A stretch of 27,569 nucleotides of DNA from Bacillota bacterium (lineage in GTDB: Bacteria > Bacillota > Clostridia > Acetivibrionales > DTU013), in assembly GCA_023435925.1 (NCBI GenBank), contig JAEZLF010000124.1:1-27569 (forward strand), read 5' to 3'. Positions 8,430-14,541 of the stretch are shown here, piece by piece. Position numbers and translations under genes: made by a program. Numbering within the stretch: the first letter of the stretch is position 1; the number at the start of each line of letters is the position of its first letter. Under the pieces are notes generated by a model that saw only the letters and a program-made list of their open reading frames with translations, had not been told where the DNA came from and did no database searches.

Positions 8430-8768
8430 TCATTTCTCCTTTCTTCTGAAACTGCCCAAATGCCGCGACAATTCGGACAAATCGCCATAATACTTTTCAA
8501 CATCATGGTTTTCAACAAGTCCGAGCTTTACTTTGCTATGTATCTTCAGCTCAATGGCATTGTAGCTAATCCCCAGGCGTTTTCCCAGAAGGTAGCTGAT
8601 CAGAATGATATTTGATAAAATCTCCGATACAGCCTCGTGCATTTCCTCCCGGACGCCCTTTGCCAATACTCTGAATAAATTTGCCAGATCCGTAAGCAGT
8701 TCACTTTTCAGCCATTCAATCAGTTTGATATTCCTTGTAATGTCTAATTCCTTCTCCTGTACCGCCAT
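8430..8768 (-). CDS. MazG-like family protein
   Basis: The 112-residue, all-helical-looking protein resembles the small MazG-like family of Firmicutes, distant relatives of all-alpha NTP pyrophosphohydrolases. The visible blocks are ITRNIKLIEWLKSELLTDLANLF and EEMHEAVSEILSNIILISYLLGKRLGI, the latter with the spaced acidic residues of a MazG helix pair. The catalytic metal motif is incomplete, so enzymatic activity is not assured. The ATG at 8768 has AAGGAG eight bases upstream; an in-frame GTG at 8777 touches that Shine-Dalgarno and is rejected. It is the first gene of the apparent mazG-like/gdpP/rplI/dnaB/tilS/hpt operon. The family call rests on overall resemblance. Confidence 0.75.
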   Translation of the reverse strand: MAVQEKELDITRNIKLIEWLKSELLTDLANLFRVLAKGVREEMHEAVSEILSNIILISYLLGKRLGISYNAIELKIHSKVKLGLVENHDVEKYYGDLSELSRHLGSFRRKEK

Positions 8769-8798
8769 CACAATCACTCCTTATGCTTTCCTCTTTCC

Positions 8799-8807
8799 AT
8801 TATAGCA
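8799..8807 (-). promoter_or_regulatory. Extended -10 promoter of the mazG-like/gdpP operon
   Basis: The minus strand has TGC-TATAAT (-10 at 8799-8804 with TG at 8806-8807), about 30 bp upstream of the mazG-like start. The -10 box is perfect and the TGn extension compensates for a poor -35. No terminator is visible between genes down to hpt, so this may be the main promoter for six genes. Confidence 0.55.
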
Positions 8808-8886
8808 CAAGATGCCAGTTTATCCCATTTCCCACACAAAATCCGTCATTTCGTATGGCAATGAGAGGAGAGCGGCATGTAATTAT

Positions 8887-9714
8887 CTAGTCCCGGTACA
8901 GAGGATAAGAACCTAAAAATTTATAAAATGATGTCTTTCTTTTCACCATCGTCAGAGCATCCCTTAAATCATCATCATCCCTGTGCCCGATAAGATCCAC
9001 AAAGAAAATGTACCTTCCCAGCTTGTTCTTTGCCGGTCGGGACTCAATCCTGCTGAGATTGATACCCCACAGATTAAATATTCCCAGTATGCTATAAAGG
9101 CTTCCCGGTTCGTCTGCAGTAGAGAAAACGATGGAGGTTTTATCCCGGCCTGTTCTCACAGCATCGGATTGCCCAACCACAATAAATCTGGTGTGATTAT
9201 TGTCATAGTCCTGGATGTCCTTTTGTGCAATCTCAAGGCCATATGCCTCTGCTGCTGTAAAGGAACCTATCGCGGCACAGTCTCCCGAACCATTTGCCGT
9301 TTCTTCGGCTGCGGCCGCTGTGCTGTAAACCGCTCTTGTTTGTGCATATGGCAGCTTTTTCGTCAGAAAATCTCTGCACTGCCCAAGTGGCTGCGGATGC
9401 GAAAGTACATACTTCACTTTCGCAATATCTATTCCGCTTTTTACCAACAGATGCTCTCTGATAGGGATAATCAACTCTGCTTTTATCAGCAGGTCTGATT
9501 CCTGCGCTATCATATCCAGCGTTGCATTCACCGCTCCCTCAATAGAATTCTCTATCGGCACAACTGCTTCATCTATCGCTTGCTTCTGCACCGCTATTAG
9601 TATTTCTGGGATTGACGGGAAGTCAACCGCGGTATATTCCATTTCAACCGAATACTTCTTCAACGCTTCATATGAAAAAGTACCCTTTGGTCCAAGATAA
9701 CCTATTCTTTGCAT
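8887..9714 (-). CDS. pheA: Prephenate dehydratase
   Basis: Converts prephenate to phenylpyruvate, the committed step to phenylalanine. The 275-residue monofunctional enzyme (no chorismate mutase domain) begins RIGYLGPKGTFSYEAL and has the conserved PIENSIEGAV block and the TRF motif near 174 (NNHTRFIVVG), whose Thr is catalytic in the family. A C-terminal ACT regulatory domain includes GSLYSILGIF and ESRP near 223, the residues linked to feedback inhibition by phenylalanine. The ATG at 9714 has GAGG five bases upstream. It appears monocistronic with its own promoter; no convincing terminator is seen before the next promoter at 8799. Confidence 0.97.
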   Translation of the reverse strand: MQRIGYLGPKGTFSYEALKKYSVEMEYTAVDFPSIPEILIAVQKQAIDEAVVPIENSIEGAVNATLDMIAQESDLLIKAELIIPIREHLLVKSGIDIAKVKYVLSHPQPLGQCRDFLTKKLPYAQTRAVYSTAAAAEETANGSGDCAAIGSFTAAEAYGLEIAQKDIQDYDNNHTRFIVVGQSDAVRTGRDKTSIVFSTADEPGSLYSILGIFNLWGINLSRIESRPAKNKLGRYIFFVDLIGHRDDDDLRDALTMVKRKTSFYKFLGSYPLYRD

Positions 9715-9767
9715 TTAAACCTCGTATATCATTGATTGGTTTGATTAGCGCTGATACGTGCATATAT

Positions 9768-9796
9768 ATCATAACACTTCAAAGAGTTTTTTCCAA
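9768..9796 (-). promoter_or_regulatory. Sigma-A promoter of pheA
   Basis: The minus strand has TTGGAA (9791-9796), a 17 bp spacer and TATGAT (9768-9773), about 55 bp upstream of the pheA ATG. Both boxes are near consensus. I see no T-box or leader peptide between promoter and gene, so regulation is likely at the enzyme through the ACT domain. Confidence 0.6.
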
Positions 9797-9949
9797 CTGG
9801 AACATGTACTTCTTATCATGCAAATATCCCATCCTCTATAAGTTTAGTAGAATTGATAATGTTTTTTTGAAATGATGTTTAGGGCTCACCAGTGCGGGTA
9901 GATATATAGTACAACCACCGGAGTTGTTAAAATAATTACCAGGAAGGGA

Positions 9950-10039
9950 ATGAGTCCAAAGGAAATATTAGCAGAAGGACCAGGAACCATGGTAAGGGAA
10001 GTAAGAGGTAGTACGATTGGACCAGACCAAATCCTATGA
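9950..10039 (+). CDS. Possible small ORF of 29 codons, opposite strand to all other genes
   Basis: This is a candidate only. An ATG at 9950 preceded by AGGAAGGGA opens 29 codons beginning MSPKEILAEGPG and ending GPDQIL before TGA. The region is purine-rich on the plus strand, as coding strands often are. The reading frame is open for a further 16 codons upstream of the ATG (back to a TAG at 9899-9901), which could mean a decayed longer gene. The stop overlaps an ATG (10036) opening a second frame of 22 codons that runs through the hairpin at 10061-10093. I do not recognise the peptide. It lies in the 524 bp gap between pheA and rpsR, followed by two hairpins and a terminator that works in either direction. 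Confidence 0.35.
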   Translation: MSPKEILAEGPGTMVREVRGSTIGPDQIL

Positions 10040-10093
10040 CTGCTCTGGGAGAGCAGGGTAACGGCCGGATTAATAAGTTAGATATCCGGCCGT
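10040..10093 (+). other. Two strong adjacent hairpins in the pheA-rpsR gap
   Basis: Directly after the small ORF, CTGCTCT-GGG-AGAGCAG (10040-10056) forms a 7 bp stem. ACGGCCGGAT (10061-10070) pairs perfectly with ATCCGGCCGT (10084-10093) around a 13-base loop. Neither is followed by a U-run on either strand, so they are not ordinary terminators. The strand is uncertain because the stems are symmetric. They suggest a structured transcript 3' to the ORF, or a cis element for pheA. Confidence 0.6.
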
Positions 10094-10172
10094 TTACTAT
10101 GTAAAAAAATAACAACAGGTACAGTTCATAGTCAGGGAACAGTTCCAGAGGCTAACTACATAATAGAGTAAC

Positions 10173-10202
10173 AAAAAAGCAGGGTTCTCTCCTGCTTTTT
10201 TT
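10173..10202 (-). terminator. Bidirectional intrinsic terminator after rpsR
   Basis: An 11 bp stem, AAAAAAGCAGG / CCTGCTTTTTT, encloses a 7-base loop and ends in T-runs on both strands. It terminates the rpsF-ssb-rpsR operon on the minus strand. It would equally stop any plus-strand transcript carrying the 9950-10039 small ORF. Confidence 0.9.
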
Positions 10203-10238
10203 ATATGCTTATGTTTTATGCGGCAATCCTGCTAGTGC

Positions 10239-10532
10239 TTATTCCGCTGTATAAGGCAGCAATGCAACTACTCTTGCCCTCTTAATGGCCACCGTCAGCT
10301 GACGCTGGTGCTTTGCACAGTTACCGGAAATTCTCCTGGGCAGTATTTTCCCTCTTTCAGAAACATACTTTCTTATTTTTGCAACTTCCTTATAGTCTAT
10401 ATCAGTAACCTTATCTACGCAGAAAGAGCAAACTTTTTTTCTGGCTCTTCTCATTCTCATGCCGCCTTTGCCTTCGCCCTTGTCATACGAGTCTCTGTTA
10501 CCGCCTTTATTATCTCTTCTTCCACCTGGCAT
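10239..10532 (-). CDS. rpsR: 30S ribosomal protein S18
   Basis: Small-subunit protein that pairs with S6 on the central domain of 16S rRNA. The 97-residue product has a Gly/Lys/Arg-rich N-terminal extension (about 1-30), then the S18 core with DYKEVAKIRKYVSERGKILPRRISG. It keeps CSFC and CAKH, so it looks like the zinc-binding (C+) form of S18. The ATG at 10532 follows AAAGGAGG at standard spacing. It is the last gene of rpsF-ssb-rpsR. Confidence 0.98.
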   Translation of the reverse strand: MPGGRRDNKGGNRDSYDKGEGKGGMRMRRARKKVCSFCVDKVTDIDYKEVAKIRKYVSERGKILPRRISGNCAKHQRQLTVAIKRARVVALLPYTAE

Positions 10533-10594
10533 TTAAAACGCCTCCTTTCTTTGAATAAAATACACACCGTATTCATCATTGCATTTCAAGGTGA

Positions 10595-11029
10595 TTAAAA
10601 TGGCAGCTCATCATCCTCATCCATAGGATAGAAACCACCATCCGGTTGTCCGCCGCCTGAAGAGGAGGTCGGGCCTGACGGCCTGTATGAAGGCGCTCCG
10701 CCCTCACTTTTGCGGCTTTCAGCAAAATACGCCTCGTCCACGATGACTTCGGTGATATAATGCTTCTTGCCCTCCGTGTCGTCCCATGTCCTGTTTTGCA
10801 AACTCCCGACAACCACCACTCTTAAGCCTTTGGTAAAGTACTTGCCGCAAAATTCTGCTGTTTTCCTCCACGCAACAATATTAAAAAAGTCTGCCTGCCT
10901 TTCCTCACCGGGCTTGGAAAATCTCCTGTCTACCGCAAGTGAGAAACTGCATACGGCCGTATTATTGGCGCTGGTGTATCGCAATTCAGGGTCCTTTGTC
11001 AGCCTGCCCATTAAAATAACCTTATTCAT
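10595..11029 (-). CDS. ssb: Single-stranded DNA-binding protein
   Basis: Tetrameric OB-fold protein that coats single-stranded DNA in replication and repair. The 144-residue product starts MNKVILMGRLTKDPELRYT, a classic SSB N-terminus. The OB fold runs to about residue 107, a Gly/Ser/Pro-rich linker follows, and it ends in the acidic partner-binding tail DEDDELPF. Position between rpsF and rpsR is the standard Firmicute arrangement. The ATG at 11029 lies 9 bp after the rpsF stop. Confidence 0.98.
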   Translation of the reverse strand: MNKVILMGRLTKDPELRYTSANNTAVCSFSLAVDRRFSKPGEERQADFFNIVAWRKTAEFCGKYFTKGLRVVVVGSLQNRTWDDTEGKKHYITEVIVDEAYFAESRKSEGGAPSYRPSGPTSSSGGGQPDGGFYPMDEDDELPF

Positions 11030-11038
11030 ACAATCACC

Positions 11039-11326
11039 TTATTTTTCTTTATTGATAATCATAAACTTAATGATTCCGTCTGTGATCTTGTAAATTCTCT
11101 CAAGCTCACGCGGGAACTCGGACTCCGCACTGAAATTGGCAAGAACATAGTATCCTTCATTCTTATCGGCAATCTCATAGGCAAGCTTCCTCTTTCCCCA
11201 TTCATCAATGCTTTCCAGCTGTGCTGAAGTCTCAAGCAGGTTCTTGAATTTTTCTACAAGTGCCTTAATATTTTCTTCGCCAACATCGGGATTGATGATG
11301 AATATTGATTCATATTTGTTCATCAT
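11039..11326 (-). CDS. rpsF: 30S ribosomal protein S6
   Basis: Small-subunit protein, partner of S18. The 95-residue product, beginning MMNKYESIFIINPDVGEENI, has the S6 fold signature and the WGKRKLAYEIADKNEGYYVL block. The ATG at 11326 is chosen because AAGGAGG lies ten bases upstream (a second ATG follows at once) and it gives the family length. A longer reading to 11380 would run through the Shine-Dalgarno and the leader hairpin. It is first in rpsF-ssb-rpsR, with its own promoter and a leader that may bind S6:S18. Confidence 0.97.
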   Translation of the reverse strand: MMNKYESIFIINPDVGEENIKALVEKFKNLLETSAQLESIDEWGKRKLAYEIADKNEGYYVLANFSAESEFPRELERIYKITDGIIKFMIINKEK

Positions 11327-11342
11327 TCGACTTTCACCTCCT

Positions 11343-11392
11343 TCTGGACTAAACGGCTCTGTAACTTGAGTACAGAGCAAGGATTCCGAAGA
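11343..11392 (-). promoter_or_regulatory. Candidate S6:S18 autoregulatory leader of rpsF
   Basis: Between promoter and rpsF the minus strand forms an 8 bp hairpin, GCTCTGTA-CTCAAGT-TACAGAGC (11356-11378). It is followed at once by CG, making a CCG trinucleotide at the base of the stem, with a possible outer pairing of GGA.. and ..TCC. A hairpin with an adjacent CCG is the core of the S6:S18-binding leader described upstream of rpsF in many bacteria. The match is by eye, and the outer stem is short and imperfect. Confidence 0.45.
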
Positions 11393-11395
11393 GTT

Positions 11396-11424
11396 ATTCT
11401 ATCACAATGAAAAGATTTGTGCAA
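11396..11424 (-). promoter_or_regulatory. Sigma-A promoter of rpsF-ssb-rpsR
   Basis: The minus strand has TTGCAC (11419-11424), an exact 17 bp spacer and TAGAAT (11396-11401). Both boxes are close to consensus, as expected for a ribosomal protein operon. The transcript would start near 11389, just ahead of the leader hairpin. Confidence 0.7.
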
Positions 11425-11434
11425 GCATTGAATT

Positions 11435-11782
11435 TCAAAACACTCTACTGACAACCAGCAGCAAAAATCCGATAGCCATCATGAGCAAAATATTGATCAA
11501 GGTGTTGACTGAGAGATTGATGCGGGAAAATCTCCTGCCTCTCAGTTGATTTCTTCCCGGTTTTCGGACTAATCCGTTTTCCAGAATATATTGGTTGATA
11601 ATTTTTTCTGCCTCTTTCAGTATATGGTGATCCCTGGCTATTGACCCATCACAGGTCAATGTATCTATGTGGGCGTGCCTCTCCACTCCGGGCCCGCTTT
11701 TTAGTATCAGGATGGCCTCCTCGATCAGATCGGATGAAATATTTTTAATAACAACAACTCTCTTTGCATCTCCGGCTACCAT
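11435..11782 (-). CDS. Small tail-anchored protein of unknown function
   Basis: A 115-residue protein that I do not recognise. The N-terminal part (about 1-75) alternates hydrophobic and charged residues (VVVIKNISSDLIEEAILILK) with HAHID and RDHHILKEAEKII, which suggests a small alpha/beta cytoplasmic domain. It is followed by a basic segment (RKPGRNQLRGRRFSR) and one C-terminal membrane helix at about 92-113. With positive charge before the helix and only two residues after it, it should be tail-anchored and face the cytoplasm. The ATG at 11782 has GGAGGAG six bases upstream. It lies 157 bp downstream of spoIIE with no visible terminator between, so cotranscription is possible but unproven. 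Confidence 0.8.
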   Translation of the reverse strand: MVAGDAKRVVVIKNISSDLIEEAILILKSGPGVERHAHIDTLTCDGSIARDHHILKEAEKIINQYILENGLVRKPGRNQLRGRRFSRINLSVNTLINILLMMAIGFLLLVVSRVF

Positions 11783-11939
11783 ATTCTCCTCCGCAAACTA
11801 CAATTTTCACATTTTGCTATTCTGTTTCTCCAATGTATATCGTTCGCAAAAAAGAACCGTTCTATACAATCATTTCCCCGGCCCGCACTACCTAATTCCC
11901 AGGATCGGAAGCATATCACCGCCCTCGTTTTGAATGTCA

Positions 11940-14315
11940 TTATCCCGGTTTATCCCACACCTTTGCTACCAATACAGTCAAGTCATCACAGGGCTTACCA
12001 TCACAACATCTGTTAGCCTCCTCCAGTATACTGTCCGCTATCTGCTGAGGATTAAGGCTATCCTGCTCCTGCAGCAATTTGATCAGCTGCCGGTCACCGG
12101 ACTCATCACCACACAAACTGTCTATAATGCCATCAGTCACCATAATAATCATGTCGCCCCCCTCAACACATCTGTGAGCCAGTTCGGCATCAATGCCCGG
12201 CAGTATTCCTGCCGGCAGCGACGCAGACCTTATCATATCCACTTTGCCATTTTTCTTTATATAGGTAGGTGCGGCTCCGATTTTGACAAACTCTACCTCA
12301 CCATTGAACAAGTCGATTATGGACATATCGATCGTACAGGACGACTCTTCGCCGGACTTAAGCACGAGCACAGAGTTGATCAAGCTAACTGCCATATCCT
12401 TATCAAACCCTGCGTCGATGAAGCTTTCAAGCATATTCACCGTCGCCTTGCTCTGAGCTGCAGCTCTATGTCCGGACCCCATACCATCACTTAGGGCCAG
12501 GGTGTATTTACCATTACCGTTATTCAAGAAAGTAAAGCTGTCTCCGGAAACAGTACTTCCGTACTTCGCCAGCCTGGCGATTCCGGTTGCCAGCTTAAGA
12601 TTTTCAGCTTCAACAAATTTTAGACTGCAGCTTCCATCCCGGTCCTTGCAGCAATTTTCATTTTCTCGCATCATTTTTCTGCCAACCGCTTCAGATACTG
12701 TCCTTTCCAGGACGCTAATGCAGCTTCTTGCACCGCCGCAAGCGCTGTGAAGAATATGCACCTCAAATTTTCCCCAGTTGTTTTTATAAGCAATAACCTC
12801 TTTTACTTTCATTCCGGCATGCTGCAATACCGCTGTGATTTCCTGTTCCAGTGAACTGATGAAGCTGACATCGGTATTGATCTCATTTGCAAGACCGGCA
12901 ATCACTCTGGACATACCTTCAAACTGTCTGCTTATGACTCCACGGCTTTCACTGAGTTTACTCTTCCACACGATTCCCATCCTGAAGAGCTCATACATAT
13001 TATTGACTGCAAGGACAAAATCATTTATTCTTGCACATTTATCCAGAAAGTATTCCGGGATATCAGCTTCCTCTACTCTCCCCTTTGCCTCAAGAGTCTC
13101 CACAATTTTGAATATAATCTGATAGGTATCATAAAAATTTCGTTCCCAGCAATACATGCAAAGACTGCAATCACGGCATATCCGGTCGGCAACTCTGTCA
13201 AAAAGTACACTGATGTCCTGCTTTCCCGATGGCATTCTGGTCTCTGTAATTTCATCAAAGGTTTTTGAAAGCTCTAAAAAGGATTTCGAAAATTTTTCAA
13301 GCTTCTCCACTGTAATATTCCTTATTCTGTTTGAATAACCCTTACTATCTGCCGACAATATCGAATCCCTGCTAAAGGATGCCGTAATCCTGTTGATCAG
13401 TCTGTTGGGTATAATAAAGAACACAATTGCTGCGATGATGATCTCCCTCAGATAGAACATCGTTTCCGCAGCACCGTTCAGATAAGCTGCCAAAATCATA
13501 TTTCCCATCAAAAAACCAAGAGCTGATCCTGCTTTACCAAGATTACCAAGAATCCCGGCCATCATACCGCATAGAGCATACGCACCTGTTATGGCGGGAG
13601 TGGTTTGTGTCGAGATGCTTGTGATCAAACCTATAGCAACTCCGGATGCCGCTCCGACACCAGCTCCGCACTTGAAACTGAAAATCATCAGTAGAACCGC
13701 ACAGAGAATATTTCTGATAGAAAAGCCGAAGATCTGCATTATACCTGTTCCGGAAACGACAAGGACCACAGTAATGGCAATGCTGATGGCTTCTTCTCCT
13801 GTCAGAAGGATTTTCTTAGCGATACCCGCCATGACGGGAATGGAAAAACGGAAAATAAAATACGCTACAAATGCTATGAAAGCACTGAATACGCCTTTCA
13901 GAATATCATAAAGCAGAAAACCCCGCAGACCGGCCAGCATCATCTGCGGTACCAGAACCGAAACAAACAGAAGACCCGCTGCTTTGATATTCATTCTTGA
14001 TCCCGAGTCTTTCACCGGTATGCATAGAACACTGAATACCAGCATACAAGCCGCATTGATATACACCTGTTCTAAAGAACCATGCACGGCAGTACCAAAA
14101 ATGACAGCCGCTGCAACCAACAGCTTCGCACCGGCAAGTTTAAGTGCTGCGGCATAAAATACCGCCCCTAAGGGCAGATTACCTCCTGCAACATTACTGG
14201 CACCAAGCAGGAAAGCTGAAATTAAAATAAGATAGTTGTTCTGATAGAAAAGAATTTTTCTCAGAAACTCAAGAGCATGACTATTCTTGCTCATCGGCAT
14301 GACAACAGTTTTCAT
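11940..14315 (-). CDS. spoIIE: Stage II sporulation protein E
   Basis: Membrane PP2C-type phosphatase that dephosphorylates SpoIIAA, freeing sigma-F in the forespore, and takes part in asymmetric septation. The 791-residue product has about ten hydrophobic segments in the first 310 residues and a central regulatory region with the SpoIIE cysteine cluster (CRDCSLCMYCW). The C-terminal phosphatase domain has DGMGSGHRAAAQS near 610, GAAPTYIKKNG and the late MVTDGIID metal motif. It is slightly shorter than the Bacillus protein. The ATG at 14315 follows GGGGGG at nine bases. The spoIIE to tilS-hpt-ftsH linkage of Bacillus is loosened here, with ribosomal and pheA genes between. Confidence 0.97.
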   Translation of the reverse strand: MKTVVMPMSKNSHALEFLRKILFYQNNYLILISAFLLGASNVAGGNLPLGAVFYAAALKLAGAKLLVAAAVIFGTAVHGSLEQVYINAACMLVFSVLCIPVKDSGSRMNIKAAGLLFVSVLVPQMMLAGLRGFLLYDILKGVFSAFIAFVAYFIFRFSIPVMAGIAKKILLTGEEAISIAITVVLVVSGTGIMQIFGFSIRNILCAVLLMIFSFKCGAGVGAASGVAIGLITSISTQTTPAITGAYALCGMMAGILGNLGKAGSALGFLMGNMILAAYLNGAAETMFYLREIIIAAIVFFIIPNRLINRITASFSRDSILSADSKGYSNRIRNITVEKLEKFSKSFLELSKTFDEITETRMPSGKQDISVLFDRVADRICRDCSLCMYCWERNFYDTYQIIFKIVETLEAKGRVEEADIPEYFLDKCARINDFVLAVNNMYELFRMGIVWKSKLSESRGVISRQFEGMSRVIAGLANEINTDVSFISSLEQEITAVLQHAGMKVKEVIAYKNNWGKFEVHILHSACGGARSCISVLERTVSEAVGRKMMRENENCCKDRDGSCSLKFVEAENLKLATGIARLAKYGSTVSGDSFTFLNNGNGKYTLALSDGMGSGHRAAAQSKATVNMLESFIDAGFDKDMAVSLINSVLVLKSGEESSCTIDMSIIDLFNGEVEFVKIGAAPTYIKKNGKVDMIRSASLPAGILPGIDAELAHRCVEGGDMIIMVTDGIIDSLCGDESGDRQLIKLLQEQDSLNPQQIADSILEEANRCCDGKPCDDLTVLVAKVWDKPG

Positions 14316-14340
14316 CTTTTGTATCCCCCCATCAACAATG

Positions 14341-14373
14341 ATTATAGCGGTGGTAAGGGATAGAATTTGTCAT
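14341..14373 (-). promoter_or_regulatory. Probable spoIIE promoter with a long 21 bp spacer
   Basis: The minus strand has ATGACA (14368-14373), 21 bp, then a perfect TATAAT (14341-14346). The spacer is too long for ordinary sigma-A activity. In B. subtilis the spoIIE promoter also has a 21 bp spacer and is rescued by Spo0A~P bound near -35. TGACAAA here differs at one base from a Spo0A box (TGNCGAA). That it works through Spo0A is inference. Confidence 0.5.
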
Positions 14374-14414
14374 TTCAAGTCGTGACTAAAATGGAAACTT
14401 CTGACATCTGATTC

Positions 14415-14449
14415 TAAAAAGCCACACAATCGGTGGTATAAACAGCTTT
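14415..14449 (-). terminator. Weak candidate terminator after rsgI
   Basis: The minus strand has AAAG, a 9-base bulge, CCAC-CGATTGT-GTGG and then CTTTTTAG. The stem is short and bulged, but it is followed by T's. It lies about 95 bp beyond the rsgI stop and before the spoIIE promoter. Confidence 0.35.
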
Positions 14450-14541
14450 GATTAAGTCACGCAAGGTTCAGGCTATAGCAAGTCCCCCTAAAATCTTTGA
14501 TGAAATATGTAACTTCGGATCGAAATGTTTTTCTGTATTCT

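Noticed and set aside
9850..10170. T-box or amino-acid riboswitch upstream of pheA
   Set aside because: No T-box TGGNACCGCG sequence on either strand, and a good pheA promoter (9768-9796) lies downstream of the region.
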